NCBI RefSeq assembly: GCF_000373565.1
Contig: NZ_KB891803.1
Span: 103 to 64,102 of the forward strand
From: Streptomyces sp. HmicA12
Lineage (GTDB): Bacteria; Actinomycetota; Actinomycetes; Streptomycetales; Streptomycetaceae
Length of the DNA: 64,000 nucleotides
Direction: 5' to 3'
A program made the translations under genes and the position numbers. The notes under the pieces are model-generated. The model made no database searches, was not told where the DNA came from, and saw only the letters and a program-made list of their open reading frames with translations. Positions 8,038 through 16,086 of the stretch are shown here, in pieces (positions within the stretch are counted from its first letter, which is position 1; each line of letters begins with the position of its first letter).

Positions 8038-9009
8038 ATGACCGACACCACGTCCCCGTCCTCGGCGTCCCCGGCCCCGAGCCGGTACACGCCCGCCGCC
8101 CGCCGCCTCCGGGGCGCGGCGCCGCCCACCCGGTCCTGGCGCGACCGTCCGCTGCGCCGGATCACGCCGTGGCTGTTCCTGCTCGCGCCGATCGCGCTGC
8201 TGATCACCTTCACCTACGTCCCCGTGGGCAACATGATCTATTACAGCTTCACGGACTGGGACGGGGTGAGTCCCGACCGGAACTTCACCGGGATGGAGAA
8301 CTACACCCAGCTCTTCACCCGGCCCGAGCTGTTCCGGGTCTTCTTCGTGAGCTTCTACTACCTGGCCGCCTCGGCGGTGCAGATCGTGATCGCGCTCTAC
8401 TTCGCGACCGTCCTCAGTTTCGATCTGCGCTTCAGGAACTTCTTCAAGGGGATCCTCTTCTTCCCCTACCTGATCAACGGCGTCGCCATCGGCTTCGTCT
8501 TCCTCTACTTCTTCCAGGACGGCGGCACCCTCGACTCGCTCCTGTCCTGGTTCGGCGTCGGCGCCGACCACGCCTGGCTCGGCGATCCCGAGTCCGCGAA
8601 CACCTCCCTCGCCGGGGTGTCCGTCTGGCGCTTCACCGGCCTGAACTTCGTCCTCTTCCTCGGCGCGATCCAGTCGATCCCGGGGGAGCTGTACGAGGCG
8701 GCGCAGCTCGACGGGGCGAGCCGCTGGCAGCAGTTCCGGCACATCATCGCGCCCGGCATCCGGCCGGTGCTCAGCCTCAGCGTCATCCTGGCGATCTCCG
8801 GCTCGCTGGCCGTCTTCGAGATCCCGTACATCATGACCGGCGGCGCGACCGGCACCTCGACCTTCGTCATCCAGACGGTCAAGCTCGCCTTCCAGTTCAA
8901 CAAGACGGGCCTCGCCTCGGCCTGCGCCGTGGTCCTGCTGCTGATCATCCTGGTGGTCACCTGGATCCAGCGGCGGCTCGTGCCCGACGACAAGGTGGAC
9001 CTCGTATGA
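8038..9009 (+). CDS. Sugar ABC transporter permease (MalF/UgpA type)
   Basis: 323-residue inner-membrane permease. A Pro/Ser/Ala-rich cytoplasmic N-terminus is followed by about six membrane segments (first WLFLLAPIALLITFTYVPV). The EAA loop contacting the ATPase is clear (YEAAQLDGASRWQQFRHII). ATG 8038 is chosen with GAAAGG upstream; an earlier in-frame start at 7939 would run through the intergenic hairpin. Its stop overlaps the start of the second permease, so the pair is co-translated. Confidence 0.9.
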   Translation: MTDTTSPSSASPAPSRYTPAARRLRGAAPPTRSWRDRPLRRITPWLFLLAPIALLITFTYVPVGNMIYYSFTDWDGVSPDRNFTGMENYTQLFTRPELFRVFFVSFYYLAASAVQIVIALYFATVLSFDLRFRNFFKGILFFPYLINGVAIGFVFLYFFQDGGTLDSLLSWFGVGADHAWLGDPESANTSLAGVSVWRFTGLNFVLFLGAIQSIPGELYEAAQLDGASRWQQFRHIIAPGIRPVLSLSVILAISGSLAVFEIPYIMTGGATGTSTFVIQTVKLAFQFNKTGLASACAVVLLLIILVVTWIQRRLVPDDKVDLV

Positions 9010-9872
9010 CCACGCTCACCACGGACGACCTCCCCGCCGCGCGCCGCAGGCCCCGCATCGGCACCGCGCTGACGTACCTCTCGCTGGTCGTCGCCTCGCT
9101 CGTGGTCCTCGTGCCGCTCGTCGTCGTCCTCCTCACCTCGCTGAAGACGTCCGGTGAAGTGGCCGACGGAGGCGGCGCGTTGAGCCTGCCGCACGACTGG
9201 CTGAACTTCTCGAACTACACCACGGCGTTCCGCGACGGGCACATGCTCACGGCGTTCGGCAACACCGCCTTCATCCTGGTGTTCTCCATCACCGGCACGG
9301 TGCTCATCGGCTCGATGACGGCGTACGCGATCGACCGCTTCGAGTTCCGGCTGAAGAAGACGGTGATGGCCCTCTTCCTCATCGCCACGCTCGTGCCCGG
9401 CGTCACGACCCAGGTGGCCACCTTCCAAGTGGTCAACAGCTTCGGCCTGGTGGACACCCGGTGGGCGCCGATCCTGCTCTACATGGGCACGGACATCGTG
9501 TCGATCTACATCTTCCTGCAGTTCATCCGCGGGATCCCGACCTCGCTCGACGAGGCGGCCCGGCTCGACGGCGCGAACACCTTCACCATCTACCGCAAGA
9601 TCATCTTTCCGCTGCTCAAGCCGGCGATCGCCACGGTCGTCATCGTCAAGGGCATCACGACGTACAACGACTTCTACATCCCCTTCCTCTACATGCCGTC
9701 CGAGGACATGGGGACGATCTCGACGGCACTGTTCCGCTTCAAGGGGCCGTTCGGCGCGCACTGGGAGAACATCTCCGCCGGAGCGATCCTCGTGATCGTG
9801 CCGACCCTGCTGGTCTTCCTATTCCTTCAGCGTTACATCTACAACGGTTTCGCCCAGGGCGCGACCAAGTAG
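9006..9872 (+). CDS. Sugar ABC transporter permease (MalG/UgpE type)
   Basis: 288-residue permease, partner of the preceding gene, starting inside its stop codon (ATGA at 9006). It shows an N-terminal membrane segment (LTYLSLVVASLVVLVPLVVV), six predicted membrane helices in all, and an EAA loop (LDEAARLDGANTFTIYRKII). It completes the binding-protein/permease/permease unit. The operon ends here; no ATP-binding gene follows. Confidence 0.9.
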   Translation: MTTLTTDDLPAARRRPRIGTALTYLSLVVASLVVLVPLVVVLLTSLKTSGEVADGGGALSLPHDWLNFSNYTTAFRDGHMLTAFGNTAFILVFSITGTVLIGSMTAYAIDRFEFRLKKTVMALFLIATLVPGVTTQVATFQVVNSFGLVDTRWAPILLYMGTDIVSIYIFLQFIRGIPTSLDEAARLDGANTFTIYRKIIFPLLKPAIATVVIVKGITTYNDFYIPFLYMPSEDMGTISTALFRFKGPFGAHWENISAGAILVIVPTLLVFLFLQRYIYNGFAQGATK

Positions 9873-9963
9873 CCGGCGTCGGAGGCGTCACGGCAAGTAG
9901 CGGGCGGAACACGGGGGTTGATGGGGGTGGTCCTCCAGGTGAAGCGTGCGCGAGGATGGAGAC

Positions 9964-10323
9964 ATGACCGCGGCCCAGCGCGCCATGTCCGAACTCGGGA
10001 CCTGGCCGAACCTGGTAAGTGGTCCGCCCCGGTGCTCGGTTGGGCACGCCTTCGGTGCGGCGGGCCACGAACTCGTCCATTTCCACGCCGACGACTGCGC
10101 CGATCTGTATCTCACCTCGTCGGCGGTGCAGCGGCTCCTTCCGCAACTGCGGCACAACAGTGCCATCAGGGTCGAGCCGGGCGCCTCCTGGATCACAGTG
10201 CTCCTGGAGTGCGACACGGACGTGCACCTGCTGCTCAGCCTGGTGAGCGTGGCGCTGAAGGAACACGACGCGCACGCGTTCCCTTCGCGCCCCTGCGACT
10301 GGGAGCGGCCGCGGGCTTCGTAG
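9964..10323 (+). CDS. DUF5519 / 'luciferase' family small protein
   Basis: 119-residue soluble protein resembling the DUF5519 family, annotated elsewhere as a luciferase domain. The recognisable features are the Gly-x-Glu-Leu-x-His-x-His segment (GHELVHFHADDCADLYL), a helical middle, and SWITVLLECDTDVHLLLSLV at the end. ATG 9964 has a weak GGATGGA upstream. Function is unknown; the family name does not imply light production. It stands alone between the sugar operon and the convergent antiporter gene. Confidence 0.65.
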   Translation: MTAAQRAMSELGTWPNLVSGPPRCSVGHAFGAAGHELVHFHADDCADLYLTSSAVQRLLPQLRHNSAIRVEPGASWITVLLECDTDVHLLLSLVSVALKEHDAHAFPSRPCDWERPRAS

Positions 10324-10343
10324 GTCCGGGCCGACCGCCGCTG

Positions 10344-12083
10344 TCACTCCTCGAACTGGTCGCCGAACTGCTGCAGTCGCGCCTCTTCGAGGTCGAGGAC
10401 GTGCTGGGCGCCTTGCAGTGCGCGCGAACTGTAGGAGCCGTGGGTGCGGGCGGTGAGGAGGGCCTCGCGTTCCGCCGTGATGACCCCCAGGCGCAGCTTC
10501 AGGTAGGTGGCGCGGGCCGCGTCGAAGTCCGCGGGTGCCGGGGTGTGGTCCCGCTCGTCCTCGTCCAGGTCCGCCTGTTTCGGCCGGATCCGGCTGTCCT
10601 GCCGTACGCGGTCCACGATGTCGGGCGGAACGGAACCGTCCGCGGCGGCCTCGTCCACGGCGGCGGACGCCGCGTCCGACAACTCGCCGACCAGACGGAC
10701 GTACTCGTCGCGCAGCCGCGCGGGATCGTCACCCGGGATGCGCACGGTACGGATCACGGCCGGCAGGGAGAGGCCCTGCAGCAGCAGGGTCGTCACGGCC
10801 ACCACGAACGAGATCAGGATCAACTGCGCGCGGAACGGCGTGTCCTCGGGCAGGGTCTGGGCCGCTGCCACCGTGATCGCGCCCCGCATGCCCGACCAGG
10901 CGAGCACCACGCCGCCCTGCCAGCCGAGCGTCTCCGTCAGCCGGAAGTCGATGTCGGCGCTGGTGCGGGTCACGCGGCGCTGGATGTGTGCCTGCTTGCG
11001 GGGGCTGAACCGTTCGCCCAGGTCGAAGGTGTTCAGCCGCTCCTGCATCCGCTCGATCATGGGTTTCGCGGCGGCGGCCCGGCGTTCGTCGCGGCGCACC
11101 ATCGCCACCAGCGGCACCACGAACACCATGCGTACGACGATCACGAGGCCCGTGAGCGCGAGGCCGTAGAGGACGACGCGGCCCGCGCCCAGCCCGTTGT
11201 CGTGCCGGTGCGCCTCGTCCAGGAGCGTCTTCAGGCCGAGCCCCATCAGCAGGAAGATCGAGCTCTCCAGCAGGAAAGCGAGGGTGCGCCAGTTCATCGC
11301 CTCGCCGAGCCGATCCTGTGCCCGCAGCAGCCGGGGGCTCTGGTGCCCGGTCACGAGGCCCGTGACGACGACCGCGAGAACTCCGGACGCGTCGAACTCC
11401 TCGGCGGGCACGTACGCGACGAAGGGGACGACGAACGAGATCGCCGTGTTCAGGACGGTGTCGTCGAGCAGGGCCCGCACCCGTACGTTGACCAGGCCGA
11501 CGACCACGCCCACCGCGACCGCCACCACCACCGAGAACACGAAGTCCCCGGCCACGCCCCACAGCGACACCGCACCGGCCATCGCCGCGACCGCGGAGCG
11601 CAGAAGCACCAGGGCGGAGGCGTCGTTGACCAGACCCTCGCCCTCCAGAAGCGTCAACAGACGTGACGGCAGGCCGAGTTTGCGGCCCACCGACGTCGCG
11701 GCCACCGCGTCCGTCGGGCTGACGACCGCGCCGAGCGCGAACGCGGCCGGCCAGCCGATGTCCGGCATGAGCAGGTGCACGAGCCAGCCCGCGCCCAGCG
11801 TGGACACCACGACCAGCAGCACCGCGAGCCCGCCGATGGCCTTGATGTCGCGGCGGAAGTCCTGCGCGGGCATGTTCACGGCCGAGGAATACAGCAGGGG
11901 CGGCAGAACGCCCGCGAGGACCCACTCCGGCTCCAGCTCCACCACCGGCACACCCGGTACGAAACTCAGGCAGATGCCCACCACGACCAGGCTCAGCGGC
12001 GCGGCGAGTCCGAGGCGTTGCGAGAACGCGGCCACCGCCACGATGCTCGCGATGCCGACGACGGCGATCAGGGTCACTTCCAT
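10344..12083 (-). CDS. Na+/H+ antiporter, CPA1 family
   Basis: 579-residue integral membrane antiporter with about twelve hydrophobic segments. CPA1 signatures are present: ALGAVVSPTDAVAATSVG, and EGEGLVNDASALVLL with the Asn-Asp pair for ion binding; late membrane segment SGMRGAITVAAAQTLP. A ~110-residue charged cytoplasmic tail follows. Start is ATG 12083; a longer frame upstream to 12728 is antisense to the next gene and is rejected. It would exchange cytoplasmic Na+ (or K+) for protons. Monocistronic and divergent from the reductase gene. Confidence 0.88.
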   Translation of the reverse strand: MEVTLIAVVGIASIVAVAAFSQRLGLAAPLSLVVVGICLSFVPGVPVVELEPEWVLAGVLPPLLYSSAVNMPAQDFRRDIKAIGGLAVLLVVVSTLGAGWLVHLLMPDIGWPAAFALGAVVSPTDAVAATSVGRKLGLPSRLLTLLEGEGLVNDASALVLLRSAVAAMAGAVSLWGVAGDFVFSVVVAVAVGVVVGLVNVRVRALLDDTVLNTAISFVVPFVAYVPAEEFDASGVLAVVVTGLVTGHQSPRLLRAQDRLGEAMNWRTLAFLLESSIFLLMGLGLKTLLDEAHRHDNGLGAGRVVLYGLALTGLVIVVRMVFVVPLVAMVRRDERRAAAAKPMIERMQERLNTFDLGERFSPRKQAHIQRRVTRTSADIDFRLTETLGWQGGVVLAWSGMRGAITVAAAQTLPEDTPFRAQLILISFVVAVTTLLLQGLSLPAVIRTVRIPGDDPARLRDEYVRLVGELSDAASAAVDEAAADGSVPPDIVDRVRQDSRIRPKQADLDEDERDHTPAPADFDAARATYLKLRLGVITAEREALLTARTHGSYSSRALQGAQHVLDLEEARLQQFGDQFEE

Positions 12084-12170
12084 GGCAGCCTCGCGGGCCT
12101 CTGTGCAAGCTGGTGCATGCGGGCCATTGTGGACGGCCGAGCGATGGACGAGACGAGAGGCGAGGCCGAG

Positions 12171-12746
12171 ATGCGCAAGATCGTCCTGATGATGCAGGTG
12201 TCCCTGGACGGATACCTGGAGGGCCCGGACCGCGAGATCGACTGGCACCAGGTGGACGACACGCTCCACCAGCACTTCAACGACCTGACGCGTTCCGTCG
12301 GCGGTTTCCTCACCGGCCGCGTCACCCACCGGCTCATGGCGGACTACTGGCCGACCGCCGACGCCGACCCGGAGTGCACCCCCGTCATGGCGGAGTTCGC
12401 CGGCCTCTGGCGGGAGAAGCCGAAGATCGTCTTCTCCCGGACGCTGCCGCCCGGGCCCACCGACTGGCACGCCACCGTCGTCCCCGAGGTCGTCCCGGCC
12501 GCCATCCGGGCCCTCAAGGAGGAACCCGGCGGCGATCTCGTCGTCGGCGGAGCCGACCTGGCCGCCACCTTCCTGGAGCACGATCTGGTCGACGAATTCC
12601 GGACCTACGTGCACCCCGTCAGGATCGGCGCGGGCACACCCCTCTTCCCGGCCACCTCCTTCGCCCCGGCACCCCTGCGCCTCGCCGAGACCCGCGCCTT
12701 CCCCAACGGGGTCGTCCTGCTGCGCCACGAACGAGCCGGCACGTGA
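12171..12746 (+). CDS. Dihydrofolate reductase-like protein (RibD C-terminal family)
   Basis: 191-residue reductase fold of the RibD C-terminal/DHFR-like family common in Streptomyces. Start motif MRKIVLMMQVSLDGYLEGPD, the typical FLTGRVTHRLMADYWP, a VFSRTL strand and the nucleotide-binding GGDLVVGGADLAATFLEHDLVDE. Probably an NADPH-dependent reductase of unknown substrate; it is a stand-alone domain, not the deaminase-reductase of riboflavin synthesis. ATG 12171 fits the family N-terminus; ATG 12144 is possible. The next gene begins within its stop codon. Confidence 0.8.
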   Translation: MRKIVLMMQVSLDGYLEGPDREIDWHQVDDTLHQHFNDLTRSVGGFLTGRVTHRLMADYWPTADADPECTPVMAEFAGLWREKPKIVFSRTLPPGPTDWHATVVPEVVPAAIRALKEEPGGDLVVGGADLAATFLEHDLVDEFRTYVHPVRIGAGTPLFPATSFAPAPLRLAETRAFPNGVVLLRHERAGT

Positions 12747-13270
12747 GGTGGCGGCGCGTCGCGGCCCGATGCCGCGCGCTCGGCGGCTACGCGGCGCGCC
12801 CGCACGTCCTGTTCGGCGGCGTCTACGGCGCCGTCCTCGCCAGCTCGATGGTCGCGGCGCTCACCCGCTACGGCGAGAGCTCCCGTGCGGACCGTCTGTA
12901 CGACGCCGCCTGGCTGCTGATCACCGCACTCGCTTCGGCGCTCGCCCACGGCTACGCCCATCTGATCGCGCGGCGCGGCGACCAGGCCCACCACGGGGCG
13001 CTCGCCGCGCTGCGGCTCCTGTTCCAGGAGTGGCCGCTGCTCCTGGCCACCGCGCCGACCATGCTGATTCTGCTCGGCGCGGGCCTCGGGTGGTGGGACT
13101 CGGACGGCGTCGAGTACGTCGCGTTCACCTTCAACGTCGTCCTGCTCTTCGCCTGGGGTCTGCTCGCCGCCCGGGTCGGGGGCAGGACCTGGCCGTCCGC
13201 GCTGCGCATCGGATCGGGCGACGCGCTGCTCGGCATCCTGGTCGTCGTGGCCAACGCGCTCATCAAGTAG
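12743..13270 (+). CDS. Small integral membrane protein, unknown function
   Basis: 175-residue protein with about four hydrophobic segments (VLFGGVYGAVLASSMVAALT; AAWLLITALASALAHGYAHL; LLLATAPTMLILLGAGLGWW; VAFTFNVVLLFAWGLLAARV). It starts at GTG 12743, overlapping the reductase stop (GTGA), so the two are translationally coupled. The conserved-looking AHGYAHLIARR in segment two is the only distinctive motif. I do not recognise a function. Confidence 0.7.
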   Translation: MRWRRVAARCRALGGYAARPHVLFGGVYGAVLASSMVAALTRYGESSRADRLYDAAWLLITALASALAHGYAHLIARRGDQAHHGALAALRLLFQEWPLLLATAPTMLILLGAGLGWWDSDGVEYVAFTFNVVLLFAWGLLAARVGGRTWPSALRIGSGDALLGILVVVANALIK

Positions 13271-13343
13271 CCGCGGCGGCGCGCGATATCGCTGTGGGTG
13301 AAGTCGGCTCCCGCCGGGCCCTCACTCGGCCTACGCTGGCGCG

Positions 13344-13721
13344 ATGAGCGCCCACGAGACCCGCAGTCCTCGCCCCGCCCCCAGCCCCGAGCCGCTGTGG
13401 CGGCACGTCGTCGGGGACGTGCTGCGCCGCCGGCGGCGCGCCCAGGGACGGACCTTGCAGGACGTGGCCGACGTCGCGGGGATCTCCATGCCCTACCTCT
13501 CCGAGATGGAGCGCGGCCGCAAGGAGGCCTCGTCGGAGATGCTCGCCGCCGTGGCCGGGGCGCTCGGCCTCGGCCTGTTCGACGTCCTGGCGCTCGCCCA
13601 GGGAGAGTTGGCGCGCGCGGTCCAGGTGCGCAGCACGGTCTCCGTCACCGCGGTCGGTTCGCTCGCCGCGCGGGGGACGGGTGTGGCCCGGGGGCGCGGA
13701 ACGGTCTGCCTGGCGGCCTGA
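13344..13721 (+). CDS. XRE-family regulator with C-terminal LAA (ClgR/PopR-like)
   Basis: 125-residue DNA-binding protein with a Cro/CI helix-turn-helix at residues ~33-65 (RTLQDVADVAGISMPYLSEM then ERGRKEASSEMLAAVAGALGL). The helix is close to the ClgR/PopR group that controls Clp protease genes in Streptomyces. The protein ends in CLAA; terminal alanines are part of the ClpP degradation signal in those regulators, so turnover by ClpP is plausible. No clp gene is adjacent. A TACGCT box ends 6 bases before the ATG, hinting at a leaderless message. Confidence 0.78.
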   Translation: MSAHETRSPRPAPSPEPLWRHVVGDVLRRRRRAQGRTLQDVADVAGISMPYLSEMERGRKEASSEMLAAVAGALGLGLFDVLALAQGELARAVQVRSTVSVTAVGSLAARGTGVARGRGTVCLAA

Positions 13722-13745
13722 TCGGCCCCCGTCGAGCTCTTCGCG

Positions 13746-14123
13746 TCAGTCGCCGCGCAGGTGGCGCACGAGCACGGGGACGTGGCTGCGCTCGATCTCC
13801 TTGACCGAGGTCACCAGCGTGACCCGGCCGTGCCGCGCCAGCTTCCGTACGTGCTGCACGAGCTCGGCCCTGACCGGCTCGGCCAGTTCGGTGTCGTAGC
13901 GCTCGGCGAAGGCGTCGTACCGTCCGTCGCGGTTCTCGTGGTACCAGGTCCGCAGTTCCTTGGACGGGGCGATGTCCTTGAGCCACTCGTCGACGGCGGC
14001 CCGCTCCTTGGAGATGCCGCGCGGCCACAGCCGGTCGACCAGCACACGGGTGCCGTCGGCCGGGGCGGGCGGGTCGTAGACGCGGCGTACGGCGTAGGGG
14101 TCCGGGCGCTGGTGCGAGCTCAT
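13746..14123 (-). CDS. DUF488 family protein
   Basis: 125-residue cytoplasmic protein of the DUF488 family (stand-alone, YeaO-like). Signature VLVDRLWPRGISKERAAVDEWLKDIAPS, then LRTWY and LVTSVKEIERSHVPVLVRHL. Some relatives are annotated as uncharacterised or uroporphyrin-III methyltransferase-like without proof; function is unknown. ATG 14123 is the family start. It converges on the XRE gene with 24 bases between stops. Confidence 0.82.
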   Translation of the reverse strand: MSSHQRPDPYAVRRVYDPPAPADGTRVLVDRLWPRGISKERAAVDEWLKDIAPSKELRTWYHENRDGRYDAFAERYDTELAEPVRAELVQHVRKLARHGRVTLVTSVKEIERSHVPVLVRHLRGD

Positions 14124-14169
14124 GGGGCCATTGTGCGGGCCCCGCGGTCGGTGTCCCGCGCGTTCCCCT

Positions 14170-14194
14170 GTTCGGCCCACCCCGATGGCCGAAC
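14170..14194. promoter_or_regulatory. Inverted repeat upstream of DUF308 gene
   Basis: GTTCGGCC (14170-14177) and GGCCGAAC (14187-14194) form a perfect 8-base inverted repeat with a 9-base centre, 26 bases before the next start codon. It may be an operator or a leader hairpin; the DNA does not decide between these. Confidence 0.4.
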
Positions 14195-14220
14195 GTCCCG
14201 GCGTGTGCGAGTAGTCGGAC

Positions 14221-14850
14221 ATGACCCAAGCACCGTACGACCCTCAGACCCCGCAGCAGACGCCCGGCGCGGGCGCCCCGCCTCCCGAGCAGGGACCGCT
14301 CGGCAGGCTCGCGCAGTCCGCGTGGCAGGCCGTGCTGCTCATGGGTGTCGCCTCCCTCATCCTCGGCGTGCTCGTGCTCGTCTGGCCGGGCGCCTCCCTG
14401 CTGGCGGCGGGTGTCCTGTTCGGCGTCTATCTCCTGGTCAGCGGCATCTTCCAGCTGGTCTCCGCGTTCGGCCACCACGTCACCACGGGGATGCGGGTGG
14501 TGGGCTTCATCAGCGGTGCCCTGTCGGTGCTGCTGGGACTGTTCTGCTTCCGCGGGGCGATGCAGTCGATCCTGCTGCTCGCGCTGTGGATCGGCATCGG
14601 CTGGCTGTTCCGCGGCATCACCCAGACCGTCGCCGCGGCGTCCGACCCGGCGATGCCCGCGCGCGGGTGGCAGATCTTCCTCGGCGTGGTCAGCGCACTG
14701 GCCGGCATCGTCCTGATCGTCTCTCCGTTCGAGACGGTCGCGGTGCTCACCCTGGTCGGCGGACTGTGGCTGCTCGTGGTCGGCGTGGTGGAGATCGTCA
14801 CGGCGTTCGCGATCCGCGGCAAGGCGAAGAACATCCCCACGGGCGCGTGA
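14221..14850 (+). CDS. HdeD-like membrane protein (DUF308)
   Basis: 209-residue membrane protein with a Pro/Gln/Gly-rich cytoplasmic leader (~35 residues) and six hydrophobic segments. They include VLLMGVASLILGVLVLVWPG, FGVYLLVSGIFQLVSAF and the final LTLVGGLWLLVVGVVEIVTA. The repeated Gly/Trp-Pro helical hairpins are characteristic of the HdeD/DUF308 family, linked to acid stress in enterobacteria; its role in actinomycetes is unknown. A strong hairpin follows at 14859. Confidence 0.82.
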   Translation: MTQAPYDPQTPQQTPGAGAPPPEQGPLGRLAQSAWQAVLLMGVASLILGVLVLVWPGASLLAAGVLFGVYLLVSGIFQLVSAFGHHVTTGMRVVGFISGALSVLLGLFCFRGAMQSILLLALWIGIGWLFRGITQTVAAASDPAMPARGWQIFLGVVSALAGIVLIVSPFETVAVLTLVGGLWLLVVGVVEIVTAFAIRGKAKNIPTGA

Positions 14851-14858
14851 ACGGCCGA

Positions 14859-14889
14859 AGCCCGTCGCGCGCGAAGGGCGCGACGGGCT
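14859..14889 (+). terminator. Rho-independent-like hairpin after DUF308 gene
   Basis: AGCCCGTCGCGC (14859-14870) pairs perfectly with GCGCGACGGGCT (14878-14889) around a 7-base loop, 8 bases after the stop. It lies between convergent genes and probably ends both messages; no T-run, as usual in Streptomyces. Confidence 0.8.
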
Positions 14890-14920
14890 CCAGGGGAAAC
14901 CGCGTGATCGGACAGCGGCG

Positions 14921-15964
14921 TCAGACCCCGACGGCCTCCTCCAGCTCCTCCTCGACCGGGCTCTGCGCGACGGCGGCGTCCCGCAGGGCGCGCTCCTGCC
15001 GGCGCTCCGCGAGCCCCGCCACCCCGATCACGACGAGCCCCGCGACCAGCCACGCCGTGAGCGTCCACACGTACCGCGCCAGGCCGTACTGATCGAAGTA
15101 GAGAAGACTGCGCGCCCCCTCGACGAACCCCGCGCCGTTCCAGAACGTGTGCAGGCCGCCGAAGAAGCCGTTCTGCAGCTCGGGCCGGAAGATCCCGCCG
15201 GAGCTGGTGAAGTTGAGCATCACGAAGAGCACCATGACGCCGAGCGTCGTCCACCGCTTCAGGAACGTGTGCAGGCCGACGCCGATGAACAGGATCCCCG
15301 CCGAGTACAGCCAGGCCATGCCCCACAGTCCCCACAGATGGGCGTGGGCGAGATGGAACATCGGCCCCGCGAACGCCGCGCCGATGAGGCTCACGACGGC
15401 CGAGACCCCCACGACGAGGCATGCCCGGGTCGGCATCCGCAGCGCCGCACCGGCGCCGCCGAGGACCGCCACCGACGCGTACGAGCCGATGCTGAGTGCG
15501 ACGAGCAGGAAGAACAGGCCCTGGCCCGTGGGGTCGTCGTCCACCGTCGGCACCACGTCGGTGACCTTCAGCGGCCCGCCCTGCTGTGCGGCGACCGGCG
15601 TGAACACCTTCTCGACGACGGAGACCGTGGTGTCGGAGCCGGCGGAGGCCACGATCAGCTCCGGCCTCCCGGCGCCTTGACCCGCGAGGACGTACGCGCC
15701 GTCGATGTCACGCGTCCTCAGCTGATCGACGGCGGTGGTCCGGTCGTCGAGCGTCCGCACGTCGAGCGCGTCGCCGGCCTTGTCCTTGAGGGTCTGCGCG
15801 AAGACCTTCGCCTCGGCGCCCGAGCCGACGACGGCGACCGGCAGCTGATGCGGCTCGGGGTGGGCGAACGCGCCGAGGTACGCCAGGCCCATGCCCACGC
15901 ACATCAGGAGCGGGGTGAGCAGATGCGTCAGCACGTGACGCAGCGCCGGATTGCGCGCGGGCAT
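14921..15964 (-). CDS. ABC-2-like / DUF3533-type membrane protein
   Basis: 347-residue membrane protein. One N-terminal segment (LLTPLLMCVGMGLAYLGAF) precedes a ~125-residue extracytoplasmic domain (VAVVGSGAEAKVFAQTLKDK ... RTRDIDGAYVLAG), then about five membrane segments. This is the layout of YhgE/Pip and ABC-2-type permease-like proteins, which usually sit beside a TetR gene and are linked to export or resistance. ATG 15964 is preceded by GGAGG at 8 bases. No ATPase and no TetR gene is adjacent although strong operator-like palindromes lie just upstream. The C-terminus is Glu-rich. Confidence 0.7.
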   Translation of the reverse strand: MPARNPALRHVLTHLLTPLLMCVGMGLAYLGAFAHPEPHQLPVAVVGSGAEAKVFAQTLKDKAGDALDVRTLDDRTTAVDQLRTRDIDGAYVLAGQGAGRPELIVASAGSDTTVSVVEKVFTPVAAQQGGPLKVTDVVPTVDDDPTGQGLFFLLVALSIGSYASVAVLGGAGAALRMPTRACLVVGVSAVVSLIGAAFAGPMFHLAHAHLWGLWGMAWLYSAGILFIGVGLHTFLKRWTTLGVMVLFVMLNFTSSGGIFRPELQNGFFGGLHTFWNGAGFVEGARSLLYFDQYGLARYVWTLTAWLVAGLVVIGVAGLAERRQERALRDAAVAQSPVEEELEEAVGV

Positions 15965-15990
15965 GAGCAGGACCTCCATGGGTTGGCTTA

Positions 15991-16021
15991 TACAACTCTT
16001 ATTGCAGTTGTACTGTACAAC
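15991..16021. promoter_or_regulatory. Overlapping palindromes upstream of ABC-2-like gene
   Basis: Two overlapping inverted repeats: TACAACT (15991-15997) / AGTTGTA (16006-16012), and the perfect 15-base palindrome GTTGTAC-T-GTACAAC (16007-16021). Together they give three GTTGTA half-sites on alternating strands, 27-57 bases upstream of the ABC-2-like start. This A+T-rich patch stands out sharply from its surroundings. A TetR- or PadR-type repressor site is likely, but no such gene is adjacent. Confidence 0.6.
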
Positions 16022-16086
16022 CACATGGGGGCGGGGTGTCCGGAGGCGGTTGTGAGCATGGCCACGCGGGCGGGGGAGGGGGAGGG

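Noticed and set aside
9964..10323. A bioluminescence gene, from the family name 'luciferase'
   Set aside because: DUF5519 proteins have no demonstrated light reaction and no lux-like genes are nearby.
12084..12728. N-terminal extension of the Na+/H+ antiporter
   Set aside because: It lies antisense to the RibD-like reductase gene; the proper hydrophobic N-terminus begins at ATG 12083.
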